From UBA2336 sp031395485 (GTDB lineage: Bacteria; Bacteroidota; Bacteroidia; Cytophagales; Cyclobacteriaceae): DNA of 64,000 nucleotides. Numbering within the stretch: the first letter of the stretch is position 1; each line of letters starts with the position of its first letter. Positions 17,430 to 26,625 of this stretch are shown piece by piece. The position numbers and the translations under genes were made by a program. The stretch is from NCBI GenBank assembly GCA_031395485.1, contig JANNUS010000009.1, positions 62,001 to 126,000 of the forward strand. The letters run 5' to 3'. Under the pieces are notes generated by a model. The model saw nothing but the letters and a program-made list of their open reading frames with translations. It searched no databases and was not told the origin of the DNA.

Positions 17430-20400
17430 TTAGCGAAGTAAAACTACACCTCCACGTTGCTCCTGTATTCCATCTTGTGGGCGATACGAACTTTTATATT
17501 TTACAACGTACGAATATGTGCCAGAAGGCAGCAATTGGCTCGTGCTATTGTTGTATCCACCATTCCAACGAAACCCGATTTCATTGGACTGGTGTACGAG
17601 TTCTCCCCAACGATTGTAGATGAATACCTGAAATGCTGTATCATCAACGAAGTAACTGAATACATAGAATGTGTTAGTTTCTGTATTGCTACTTCCTGGT
17701 CTAAATGCAGTTGGTGCAATCACTCTGGCCTTACATTCTTCAATTACTTCTGTTTCATCCGTACTTGGGCATTGAAATGAGTTCACGAGTTCAACCCGGT
17801 ATGTGGCTGGTTCAATAACAAGAAAGGTTTGATCTGTAACAACAGAGAGCACATCGTTTTGGTACCACTCATAACTAACAAATCCCAATCCGGCATTTAA
17901 TAGTATTTCGCGGGTATCGGGGTTAGGGTTAGCGGGATTATTACAAATCAATACAAGGTCGGGCAAACTTCCAGCAGTAGTTTGGAATAAAGTAATTTGC
18001 TGTTCAATAGATTCTGAGCAGCCCGGTAAAGTGCCCGTTAAACTATATAATCCACTGGTTGTTCGGTCGAGTGTGGGCAGCGTTGCTCCGGTTATAACAG
18101 TGCCATCTACGCCCCACTGAAGATTTGTTCCTGCAATGTTAAATGTTCCAGTCAATGTAAAGGGCGCACCTGTGCAAGGAATGGTGGTTGTCATACTAAG
18201 TTGTAAATCGCCAGCGACAAAAACCTGTTTAGTAAGCAAAGGTGAAACGCATCCGGTTAATGTACTTACTACCTCAACACCGTAGGTATCTGCGTTTTCA
18301 GAAAGGCCAATAATTATTGAGCTTCCGCCCAGGAGTGGCACACCATTATCGTACCATCGGTATGTATAGGAACCTACTGGCGTTGCCGATAATATTACCA
18401 GATCTTCGCAAGCATCAGATTGAGTGAAGTCCGCGATCAAAGGTCCTTCTACGGTTACGGTAATGTTTCCTGTACCCGGGCAATTTATTCCATCAGATAC
18501 CACTACCACTAAATTCCATGTACCTTGATTAATAGTTGCTAATGCCTGATTTGTAACTCCATTAATACTTCCAATAAGAGATGCGCTCCAATCATACGAG
18601 GTTCCTCCTTGTGCGGTAACTTGAGCATTACACAAATCCGTTATAAAAGAGACTGCTACCTGTGGATCGGAGACTATGCTAACATTGAACGTTGCGATAC
18701 AACCTTGAGCATTGATCTGAATGGTGTAATCTCCGGGAACAGGAACCGGAAGCGTAGTAAAGTTAGCCGTACCAAAATTTGTTAGCGGCACTTCAACTAC
18801 TCCGCTGGTTGAATTGACAATTGTGTATTGCCCGGGAAACGAAGCGGGAAGGATACCCAATGTTTGTACATCAATTAATACCGGATTACACGTTGGTGAT
18901 TGCGGTAGTGCACTTGCTATGCTAATAACATTATCACTAATGCCAGTTGAAGAAGTTATGGTGCAACCAGAGACCTGATCAGTCACCTGAACAACATACG
19001 TATCGGCAGGCAGCAGCGTAAATACCGGCAGCACCGGGCCAACCGATTCGTCAATGCTTTGAAGAATTGTTCCGGAAGCAATACCCGTAATTAAATAACT
19101 AAAGAGTGTACTTGGCGGACTGATAATGGTTAAGTCAATTTGTCCGTCATTAGCACCGCACCCTGTTGTGTTCGATGCTACCGCTGTAAAAACAGGAGAT
19201 TGATTTACCGTAAAAACGAGTGTGTCTGCAATTGTGCACGTGGTAATAGGATCGCTAACCTGAACGATATATTCGAAAGCGCCAACGACCACGGTACTAA
19301 CCGATTGCGTTTGGATTGTTACCGATGGTACAGCATTAATAAACCATTGATAGGTTGCTCCGGGGTTTTGCGCATTAAGTGGAAACACAGGTGCATCCTG
19401 ACATACGGTTTGATCGGGACCAAGATCTACCTGCGGACGGTTGTCAGCGACAAAAATTGTTCCGGTTGATGTACACCCTTGTGTGTCTGTAATGATTACA
19501 CTTACCATGGATTGTCTATTGACAACAATGGTGGGCGTAGTTGCGCCAGTTGACCAGAGATAGGTATACCCAAAGGTGAATGGTGCAGGCTCTGCTTCTA
19601 ACGTGAGCGGGCCATTACAAATTACTGGCTGTGGTATGGATGGCGGTAAAAATGTTGGGTTTGCCGGAGGTGGCACAATGGTTATTGTTTGTGTTAGCAG
19701 TGTATCTAGCCCGCATCGGTTAGTGACTTGCAACGTAACTAAGTAATTCGTGGGCACTCCGGTTATCGGATAGATGTGTTGAACAGTTGCCGAGTCGGAA
19801 CTGAACCCATCTCCAAAGGACCATAAAAACTGATCGATTGGATCTGTACCAGATCCCACAAAAAAGGTAGGAGACCCTTCACAAAATCCTGTAATCTGTA
19901 TGCCTGCTGTTTGCGGGGCTGTTCCAACATTCTGAGCAAAATTTGGCAATCCTAATCTACTTTGTGTGCTGGCAGCCAAGGGAAAGCCATCTAAAATAAA
20001 TCCAGAGTTTTGAGTTGTATCTTCACTAACAAGTATTGTTCCGAGAAATGTTCTTCCATTAGCCGCTACATAAGCTTGACCATCAGGGCCAATTTGTATT
20101 GCGCCTAACTCTGCCGCTGCCACCGGGATTTGATTTCGGAAATGTGGGTTACCCAAACTATCGATAAAAAATTCATATATGGATGAGGGCGTAGGGCTGC
20201 CCTTGAGTGTTGCAAACAATTTATTTCCTGCCGGAGAAAACTCAACACCGTATACCTGCCCTGAGGCCGAGTTAAGATTGGCTACTCTAAAATTTGTAAT
20301 TAGCCCTGAAGAATCAATCAGATCAAACATCTCTACAACATTCGAAACACTTTGTGTTGATAACGCCACAGCCAATCGATTTGGGGCACCAAGTTTCATA

Positions 20401-22658
20401 TACCCCTGACCGTTTTGTGCATCGGTTATAATATGATCAGAACCAATACTTGAAATAACCGGGTTGCCAATACCGAACTGCGTAATTTCGTACGCTCGAA
20501 ATGAATTGTTGCCGTACTCATGCGCGATTAACCAACGGCCGTTGCTGGTTATGCGTTCTGTGCTTTTAGAAAATAACAATTGGTCGAACTCTGCAAGGCC
20601 ACCGTTACCACTGTTTAGCTTAATGTCATATAAAGAGTAGCGCAACTCGTACGTATAAGCTCCATGTACCTCTTGGGTTGTAAAAATATAATAGAGAGTT
20701 TCATCTCCGGGTACGGGTACAATTAGTACCGATTGTGTTGATGTCTGCTCACCACCAATTCCGGGCGGTACTGGAATTGTTATTTCAACATCGTTTTTAT
20801 CGTATATACGTAAACCATCGGTAGAAAAAATAACCTGACCGTTTCGATCAGAAATAACAGCGCAGCCTTCGGGTGTGTTTAAAGGCCCTGTAATAGGAAT
20901 GATAGGCCCGTTGAAATCAATTCCTGCATTTTGCCCAAAGTACCAAATGTTTGCGCGTTGGTCGGTGGCGTCATATTCACGAACATTTACACCGGCATAC
21001 GCTGAACATCCCGATGCATCAAGGACAACAACATAATAGTATCCTGCCGAATCGGGTGTTAACGTTGGACCGGTGTCACCATTGGACCATGTGAATGAAA
21101 TTGGAGAACCCCCTTGAGTTTTAACAGTAACGCTAAAGGGACCGCCATTGCAAGAGGCACCAATGGGGGGAGGGAATTCACATCGGCAAGCTGTTGTATC
21201 CTGAACAAGAGAAAGCTGTAAGTCGAATGGTGTGAGGCTTACATTTTGTGTAAACGAGGTGGTATCTCCATTTAAAAATGCAATTACTTTTACAGGAAAT
21301 GTTCCTGGATTCTGATACGCATAAATTGGGCTCCATTGATTTGAGCCAAAACCATCACCAAAACTCCACACCAGACTATCGGCACCGGGTGTAACGGATG
21401 GGTAAAACGAAACCGGTGAAAGTGCGCAAGCGCCAGCGGAAATAAATGAAACGGTAAGGTTTTGTGTTGAGCGCGGTAAAAACGAAGGAAACTGTGTTCC
21501 ATTAAAATTCAATGCACTGCCAAAAGCTTGTGTGGTGTAAACGACACTGCTCGCAACCGTATCGGTATCGCTTAAACGCCCTACTAAAAATGGCCCACCT
21601 GGAGTGGCCTGATACAAATGATAGATTGAACTATCGGGTGCCATTTGTAAACCATAGCTTCTGTCGGGAACAAGGGGTGCAAGAACAGTTGACAGAGTTG
21701 ATAACGTATTTGTTAAATCGTACTGAACAACATTGCCTGGAATACCCGCTTCGCCATGTTGTGAGATATACAAAAATCGGCCACTATTGCTCCACTCGGT
21801 ATCGTAAATGGCCTGACTGATTGTGCTTGATACGGCAGAGTTTAACACAAACTGATCGAGCGATAATATTCCGGTCGCGTTATCAAAATCCAGTATCACA
21901 ACATTTCGATCTGCTGTTTGAGGAGCCACAGCAATTTTTCCGGTGGCAGCATGGTATGAAAAGTTAGCCGCTGAAATAGGGAGACTCGGAACGCTTGGTG
22001 TTGCAGTAACATTCGGAATTGTTGTATGTGTAAAAACTCCACCGGGGCCTATTAATGTAACGGTGTAATTATCAGTTCCATTCTCATGGGTTATCAACCA
22101 AAAATCAGTTCCGTTGGCATGGGGTATAGTAATCATGGCCTCAGACCGCCCCGCCAAGCCTGTTGCAATATTTTTTGTGGTAACATTTCCTAATGGAGGA
22201 GTTGGAAAGGCTTCCCCTCCAAATATTGTCATGTCAACAATGGTAGCAGAGATATTTCCCCCCGCGGTAAACGAAGAAGTATTTGTTAAAATCATGTATT
22301 GATTTGGCTGGCCGGGCACGCGGCATATTGCCACCGGCTGGTTAGCCGAAGTATTAGCATTTAGGCCAAATCCGTTAGACATCTGAGCATGAGCAACATT
22401 TAAAACCCGTGATCCATCGGTATAAAATAGAAGGTTTGCATTTGTAGGATCATTAGCCGTACTACTCCCGCCTGCGCCAAAAGGAGTAAACTGGTTGGTA
22501 GCCAAGGTGGCTGCGTTATCTGTTCGGCTGAAACGTATTCCGCTAGCGCTATTCCCAAAATACCAGTTATGTTGAGAGAAGCTTTGGGCTATAGTTTCAA
22601 AAACGGTTAGCAAGCACAGCACTACCATTACACCTCGAATCTTCAAAAAATTTATCAT
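17430..22658 (-). CDS. Large PKD-domain surface protein with T9SS type B sorting domain
   Basis: 1742 residues from the ATG at 22658, chosen because it gives a signal peptide (KIRGVMVVLCLLTVFETIAQ). The chain opens with two similar modules, each a propeller-like region starting WYFGNSASGI or WYFGQNAGIDF and ending in a PKD domain (WSFGDGFGS; WSFGDGFSSDS). A long run of Ig/PKD-like repeats with GCT-type motifs follows. The last ~90 residues (TAFRPGSSN through FIYNRWGELV to GGVVLLR) are a gliding-motility-associated CHU_C type B signal. The protein should be exported by T9SS and attached to or released from the surface; adhesion is a plausible role. It is divergent from a PorP/SprF gene, a common pairing. 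Confidence 0.9.
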   Translation of the reverse strand: MINFLKIRGVMVVLCLLTVFETIAQSFSQHNWYFGNSASGIRFSRTDNAATLATNQFTPFGAGGSSTANDPTNANLLFYTDGSRVLNVAHAQMSNGFGLNANTSANQPVAICRVPGQPNQYMILTNTSSFTAGGNISATIVDMTIFGGEAFPTPPLGNVTTKNIATGLAGRSEAMITIPHANGTDFWLITHENGTDNYTVTLIGPGGVFTHTTIPNVTATPSVPSLPISAANFSYHAATGKIAVAPQTADRNVVILDFDNATGILSLDQFVLNSAVSSTISQAIYDTEWSNSGRFLYISQHGEAGIPGNVVQYDLTNTLSTLSTVLAPLVPDRSYGLQMAPDSSIYHLYQATPGGPFLVGRLSDTDTVASSVVYTTQAFGSALNFNGTQFPSFLPRSTQNLTVSFISAGACALSPVSFYPSVTPGADSLVWSFGDGFGSNQWSPIYAYQNPGTFPVKVIAFLNGDTTSFTQNVSLTPFDLQLSLVQDTTACRCEFPPPIGASCNGGPFSVTVKTQGGSPISFTWSNGDTGPTLTPDSAGYYYVVVLDASGCSAYAGVNVREYDATDQRANIWYFGQNAGIDFNGPIIPITGPLNTPEGCAVISDRNGQVIFSTDGLRIYDKNDVEITIPVPPGIGGEQTSTQSVLIVPVPGDETLYYIFTTQEVHGAYTYELRYSLYDIKLNSGNGGLAEFDQLLFSKSTERITSNGRWLIAHEYGNNSFRAYEITQFGIGNPVISSIGSDHIITDAQNGQGYMKLGAPNRLAVALSTQSVSNVVEMFDLIDSSGLITNFRVANLNSASGQVYGVEFSPAGNKLFATLKGSPTPSSIYEFFIDSLGNPHFRNQIPVAAAELGAIQIGPDGQAYVAANGRTFLGTILVSEDTTQNSGFILDGFPLAASTQSRLGLPNFAQNVGTAPQTAGIQITGFCEGSPTFFVGSGTDPIDQFLWSFGDGFSSDSATVQHIYPITGVPTNYLVTLQVTNRCGLDTLLTQTITIVPPPANPTFLPPSIPQPVICNGPLTLEAEPAPFTFGYTYLWSTGATTPTIVVNRQSMVSVIITDTQGCTSTGTIFVADNRPQVDLGPDQTVCQDAPVFPLNAQNPGATYQWFINAVPSVTIQTQSVSTVVVGAFEYIVQVSDPITTCTIADTLVFTVNQSPVFTAVASNTTGCGANDGQIDLTIISPPSTLFSYLITGIASGTILQSIDESVGPVLPVFTLLPADTYVVQVTDQVSGCTITSSTGISDNVISIASALPQSPTCNPVLIDVQTLGILPASFPGQYTIVNSTSGVVEVPLTNFGTANFTTLPVPVPGDYTIQINAQGCIATFNVSIVSDPQVAVSFITDLCNAQVTAQGGTSYDWSASLIGSINGVTNQALATINQGTWNLVVVVSDGINCPGTGNITVTVEGPLIADFTQSDACEDLVILSATPVGSYTYRWYDNGVPLLGGSSIIIGLSENADTYGVEVVSTLTGCVSPLLTKQVFVAGDLQLSMTTTIPCTGAPFTLTGTFNIAGTNLQWGVDGTVITGATLPTLDRTTSGLYSLTGTLPGCSESIEQQITLFQTTAGSLPDLVLICNNPANPNPDTREILLNAGLGFVSYEWYQNDVLSVVTDQTFLVIEPATYRVELVNSFQCPSTDETEVIEECKARVIAPTAFRPGSSNTETNTFYVFSYFVDDTAFQVFIYNRWGELVHQSNEIGFRWNGGYNNSTSQLLPSGTYSYVVKYKSSYRPQDGIQEQRGGVVLLR

Positions 22659-22770
22659 GCCTGCGAAACTCCTAGTTATTAGTAAATCTGGTAACAATAA
22701 AACGCCTGATGCTTGCGAAAGTATACATTTTGCCTAAAAATATCGTTAACATTCCGGTAAGATGTGCCAG

Positions 22771-22786
22771 CCTGCTGACAAGCAGG
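22771..22786. other. Hairpin between divergent surface-protein genes
   Basis: CCTGCT-gaca-AGCAGG is a perfect 6-bp stem in the gap upstream of the PorP/SprF gene, followed by GTTTAAT on the plus strand. It may be a small repeat remnant or a regulatory hairpin; function is not known. Confidence 0.3.
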
Positions 22787-22838
22787 GTTTAATACCTATC
22801 TTCGTTTTTATAAATTTCATGAATAGCGTTACTTTGCT

Positions 22839-23912
22839 TTGATGTTGCAGAAAATATCCCCCAGTTTGATGTATAGGTGTGTTTGTGTTGCGTGCGCATT
22901 AATGCTTTTTTTTACTGTGTCGGTAACTGCCCAGGATCCTCAATTCTCTCAGTTTTATGCGGCACCGCTTTATTTAAATCCGGCATTTACCGGATCAACC
23001 GGGCAGGCTCGGGCTGGCATTAACTACCGCAACCAGTGGCCGGCTATCGATGCGAATTTTACCACCATGTCGGCTTATTTCGATTATTTTGTTGAGGACA
23101 AGAGCTCAGGTATTGGGATAATGATCAATCGTGATGTTGAAGGCCTTGCCGGATTAAGGTCATTGAATGTAAGCGTTCAATATTCGTATGAGTTATATAT
23201 AACAGAGAACCTGGGCTTTCGGCCAGGAGTGCAAGTGGCGTTGTATAATCGTGATATTAACTTTAACAGGCTAACTTTTGGCGATCAGTTTGACGATGCA
23301 ACCGGACAAATTATTTCTGCGCAGTCGGCAGAGCAGTTCAGAACAAACTTTAGCAAAACTTTTGTTGATCTTTCTTTAGGAGGAGTTTTCTTTACGAAAG
23401 TCGCGTATTTAGGTATAGCGGCTTTTCATTTGAACAAACCAAACCAATCAATCATTGATGAAGATAGCCCATTGCCAATAAAGCTTTCGGTACATGGTGG
23501 TTTTAAATTTTATATGAAGCCCGGTGCTGTAGGCACAGGAATTTACACACGTGAAGCAGAACGCAGCATTGGCCCCGCATTTCAATACCGCCATCAGGGG
23601 CAATTCGATCAAATGGATTTAGGATTGTATTATACTGCCGAGCCACTCGTTTTGGGTCTTTGGTACAGAGGTGTTCCTTTTAAAAGTGTGAATGGCTTTG
23701 TTAATAATGAATCTATTGTGGCATTACTTGGCTTTACCCGCATTGGTGCGAAAGAAGCATTAAATATTGGTTACAGTTTCGACTACACCATTTCTAAGTT
23801 AACAGCCGGTAGTGGTGGCGCGCATGAGATCAGCCTGGTCTATACATGGCCAATGCGCAACCCCCGTAAGCCACCAAAGGATAAGTTGGTAATTCCGTGC
23901 CCTGATTTTTGA
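22839..23912 (+). CDS. PorP/SprF family type IX secretion outer-membrane protein
   Basis: 357 residues with a signal peptide (CVACALMLFFTVSVTAQ) followed directly by the family signature QDPQFSQFYAAPLYLNPAFTG. The rest is alternating beta-barrel sequence with repeated aromatic strands (NYRNQWPAI, FYMKPG, LGLWYRGVPFK) and a final strand EISLVYTW. SprF/PorP-like proteins are needed for export or anchoring of large CHU_C-tailed adhesins, and this gene is divergent from such an adhesin. It therefore probably serves that partner rather than being the core PorP of the secretion machine. Confidence 0.92.
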   Translation: MMLQKISPSLMYRCVCVACALMLFFTVSVTAQDPQFSQFYAAPLYLNPAFTGSTGQARAGINYRNQWPAIDANFTTMSAYFDYFVEDKSSGIGIMINRDVEGLAGLRSLNVSVQYSYELYITENLGFRPGVQVALYNRDINFNRLTFGDQFDDATGQIISAQSAEQFRTNFSKTFVDLSLGGVFFTKVAYLGIAAFHLNKPNQSIIDEDSPLPIKLSVHGGFKFYMKPGAVGTGIYTREAERSIGPAFQYRHQGQFDQMDLGLYYTAEPLVLGLWYRGVPFKSVNGFVNNESIVALLGFTRIGAKEALNIGYSFDYTISKLTAGSGGAHEISLVYTWPMRNPRKPPKDKLVIPCPDF

Positions 23913-23972
23913 TTTAACTCAAAATTCACGTTCAAATTTTATAACCTTCTACCTAAAATCGTAAATCCTGCT

Positions 23973-24590
23973 GTGGATCTTCAATATGCCCTTGAGTTAT
24001 TCGGAACTTTCTTCTTTGCTATATCGGGTGCTATGGCAATGCACGATAAAGAGCACGATTGGTTTGGTGCAGGCTTTACAGGTTTTATTACCGCTATCGG
24101 TGGTGGTAGCTTGCGCGATGTGTTGTTAGGAAGTTATCCATTGGTTTGGATTAAGGATATTAATTTTTTATACGCTATTTTAATTGGCGTTCTTTTCGCG
24201 CTTCTTTTTTTCACCAGACTTGTGCGGCTAAAAAGAACTTTCTTTTTATTTGACACTCTTGGTATTTCATTCTTTACAATACTGGGTGTTGAAAAAGCAT
24301 TGAGTTTAGGTGTTCGGCCAGAGATTGCCGCAATTATGGGAATGTTTAGTGCGGTGATGGGCGGTGTAATTCGCGATACCATCGCCAATGAAATGCCGGT
24401 GATCTTTCGAAAAGAAATTTATGCTACCGCATGCCTTGCAGGAGCACTCGTTTATCTTCTATTGGATTTGCAAACTCCGCTTGACAGAAATATTAACCTT
24501 CTTGTTTCAATTACAGTAATTATCGTTATCCGCATATTGGCTGTGAAGTTTAATTTGGCATTACCGGGATTTAAAAAACCTATTCATTAA
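23973..24590 (+). CDS. UPF0126/TRIC-family membrane protein (YicG-like)
   Basis: 205 residues with seven predicted helices in two repeated halves, each carrying the family's glycine motif: IGGGSLRDVLLG in the first and VMGGVIRDTIAN in the second. This is the bacterial trimeric intracellular cation channel (TRIC)/UPF0126 fold; some members also affect amino acid uptake. The start is GTG at 23973, the first start that keeps the complete first helix (LFGTFFFAISGAMA). It is 60 bp after the PorP/SprF gene and 58 bp before the M48 peptidase gene. Confidence 0.9.
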   Translation: MDLQYALELFGTFFFAISGAMAMHDKEHDWFGAGFTGFITAIGGGSLRDVLLGSYPLVWIKDINFLYAILIGVLFALLFFTRLVRLKRTFFLFDTLGISFFTILGVEKALSLGVRPEIAAIMGMFSAVMGGVIRDTIANEMPVIFRKEIYATACLAGALVYLLLDLQTPLDRNINLLVSITVIIVIRILAVKFNLALPGFKKPIH

Positions 24591-24648
24591 TGGGAGTTCT
24601 ATTTCACAATTTAAAAACAGGCATTAATTTGCCAATTAAATCCTCACT

Positions 24649-25887
24649 ATGATGCTTGCTCCTACTACTATTTTACTCCTTGTCATTATCATTATAAGCC
24701 TAGGTTATGTCTTTGATCAATGGTTGGATTACATTAATCTAAAAGCACAACGCACCGACATCCCAACCGAGATAGAGGCTTTTTATGAGAAAGAAAAGTA
24801 TGTTAAATCACTGACTTACCACAAGGAGCTAACCCATTTCTCTTTCATTACATCTGCATTCAGCTTTATTCTTTCTATTATCATGCTTTACGGAGGGGGA
24901 TTTGGTTTGCTTGATACTTGGCTAAGGCCGATTTTTCAAAGCGACATTATTCTAGCGCTCTCATTTTTTGGTGTGCTCATGCTGGCCTCCGATATTTTTG
25001 CAATTCCTTTTCAAGTGTATAGCACGTTTGTTATCGAAGAGAAATATGGGTTCAATAAAACAACGGTTAAGATTTTCATTACTGATAAACTTAAGGGATA
25101 CTTTCTATCCGCAATCATTGGTGGTGTATTGCTCAGCCTATTGCTTTACACAATGCAACTGATTGGTTCTGATTTTTGGATTTGGTTTTCGGTTGTGTCG
25201 GCTGTTTTTATTTTGTGCATAAATATGTTTTATACATCGCTATTACTTCCACTTTTCAATAAGCTTACACCACTTCCTAGTGGCGAGTTAAAAACTGCGA
25301 TTGAGGCATTCTCTAAAAGTGTAGACTTCCCACTCGATAGTATTTTTATTATGGACGGTTCCAAGCGATCGAAAAAAGCGAATGCGTTTTTTTCGGGTAT
25401 TGGAAAAAAGAAAAAAATTGTTTTATACGACACCCTCATTGCCAACCATAGTACAGAAGAATTGGTTGCGGTTTTAGCACATGAAGTAGGGCATTTTAAA
25501 TTGAAGCATATTATTTGGGGCTATGCGCTTTCGGTTGTTCAAATTACATTTACCTTATTTATTCTTTCATTGTTCGTATTCGATGAAAACATTTCGCTTG
25601 CTCTTGGTGGAAGCCAACGGAGTTTTCATTTGAACCTGCTGGCTTTCGGAATCCTCTTTTCGCCCATCTCTGGCATTACCGGTTTGTTCATGCGCATGTA
25701 TAGTCGCAAGAATGAATTTGAAGCAGATGCGTATGCACGAAAAGCGTATAACGGCCCAGCCCTGGCTGGTGCATTAAAAAAACTTTCGGTTGATAGTTTA
25801 AGCGATTTGTATCCACATCCGGCTTATGTTTTCTTTCATTACTCACATCCGCCACTTCTTAAAAGACTAGCGGCAATAGAAGCATAG
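24649..25887 (+). CDS. M48 family membrane zinc peptidase (Ste24-like)
   Basis: 412 residues. The zinc-binding motif HEVGH has His278, Glu279 and His282; the third ligand lies in the downstream NEFEADAYA segment. Four or five membrane helices precede it, an N-terminal M48_N-type region with GFNKTTVKIFITDKLKG, and further helices follow. This is the CAAX-prenyl-protease-like (Ste24/HtpX) architecture. In bacteria such enzymes degrade misfolded or damaged membrane proteins. The C-terminal HPAYVFFHYSHPPLLKRL segment is also characteristic of Ste24-type members. Confidence 0.94.
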   Translation: MMLAPTTILLLVIIIISLGYVFDQWLDYINLKAQRTDIPTEIEAFYEKEKYVKSLTYHKELTHFSFITSAFSFILSIIMLYGGGFGLLDTWLRPIFQSDIILALSFFGVLMLASDIFAIPFQVYSTFVIEEKYGFNKTTVKIFITDKLKGYFLSAIIGGVLLSLLLYTMQLIGSDFWIWFSVVSAVFILCINMFYTSLLLPLFNKLTPLPSGELKTAIEAFSKSVDFPLDSIFIMDGSKRSKKANAFFSGIGKKKKIVLYDTLIANHSTEELVAVLAHEVGHFKLKHIIWGYALSVVQITFTLFILSLFVFDENISLALGGSQRSFHLNLLAFGILFSPISGITGLFMRMYSRKNEFEADAYARKAYNGPALAGALKKLSVDSLSDLYPHPAYVFFHYSHPPLLKRLAAIEA

Positions 25888-25957
25888 TACACCGTTGTAA
25901 ACCCTTGTGGGGCTTGCGTTCGCGCTGCCCTGTGGAAGGAAAAAAATCGCTTAGTTG

Positions 25958-25987
25958 GTTGTAGATGGTAAAAAGCCTTTATATTTG
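25958..25987 (+). promoter_or_regulatory. Promoter of the HU gene
   Basis: TATATTTG at 25980-25987 fits the TAnnTTTG consensus exactly, with a TTG at 25959-25961 about 18 bp upstream as the -33 element. Transcription would start near 25993, about 25 nt before the ATG at 26018. Confidence 0.7.
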
Positions 25988-26017
25988 CCACCATTATTTA
26001 AACTAATTAAAACCACT

Positions 26018-26287
26018 ATGACAAAGGCAGAACTTGTTGCCAAAATTGCGGAAGACGCAGGCATCACAAAAGTACAAGCAACTCAAACAATTGCATCCTT
26101 TATTGAAGCTGTTACTAAAACGGTAAAGAAGGATGAAAAATTAACGTTGGTAGGCTTTGGTACTTTTTCTCTTTCAAGACGTGCTGCCCGTAACGGACGC
26201 AACCCGTTAACAGGAGAAACGATTAAGATTAAAGCAAAGAAGAATGCTCGCTTCAAAGCAAGCAAAGAACTTTCAAAGAGTTTATAG
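26018..26287 (+). CDS. HU family DNA-binding protein
   Basis: 89 residues from the ATG at 26018, which is the family's normal start (MTKAELVAKIAEDAGITK); the open frame upstream contains the promoter and is not coding. It has the HU/IHF fold: helical dimerisation half, then the beta-arm with the signature GFGTFSLSRRAARNGRNPLTG and the terminal KIKAKKNARFKASKELSKSL. It should bind and bend DNA as a nucleoid protein. It is monocistronic with its own promoter and terminator. Confidence 0.97.
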   Translation: MTKAELVAKIAEDAGITKVQATQTIASFIEAVTKTVKKDEKLTLVGFGTFSLSRRAARNGRNPLTGETIKIKAKKNARFKASKELSKSL

Positions 26288-26303
26288 TCAGTAGTTGCTA
26301 GTG

Positions 26304-26337
26304 AATAGCCCTTCTCGCTTTTGCGAGAAGGGCTATT
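26304..26337 (+). terminator. Terminator hairpin of the HU gene
   Basis: A perfect 15-bp stem, AATAGCCCTTCTCGC with its complement, closed by TTTT. The tail is short (TCATTATG), so it is a strong hairpin with a modest T-tract, 16 bp after the HU stop. Confidence 0.85.
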
Positions 26338-26625
26338 TCATTATGTAGAAGTATGTAGTTATCGGTCAGGCAGTTGAAAGTTCTTTTATTAAGTCTTCAT
26401 TCCGGTTGTAATGTGTGATAAATTAAATTGTGTGACCAAAAAGTAACGCGTAACGGCCATGATACTAGAACAATCTTTGGAATCTTATCGGATTCAAAAT
26501 GGATATCGTCCATTGCAATGTCGGTTTTTTTTAAGGCTACGTCTATGCAAATTTATTGACTACGCAGTGGAGTTACGAGAGGTATTATCAGTTTCAATAG
26601 GACATGTTTACTTAGCTGCGTATTA
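26338..26625. other. Intergenic stretch, no gene supported
   Basis: Between the HU terminator and the convergent YfhO gene. A 56-codon ATG frame runs 26459-26629 (+) but has no recognisable promoter, no hydrophobic or domain pattern, and overlaps the end of yfhO. I see nothing else here. Confidence 0.4.
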
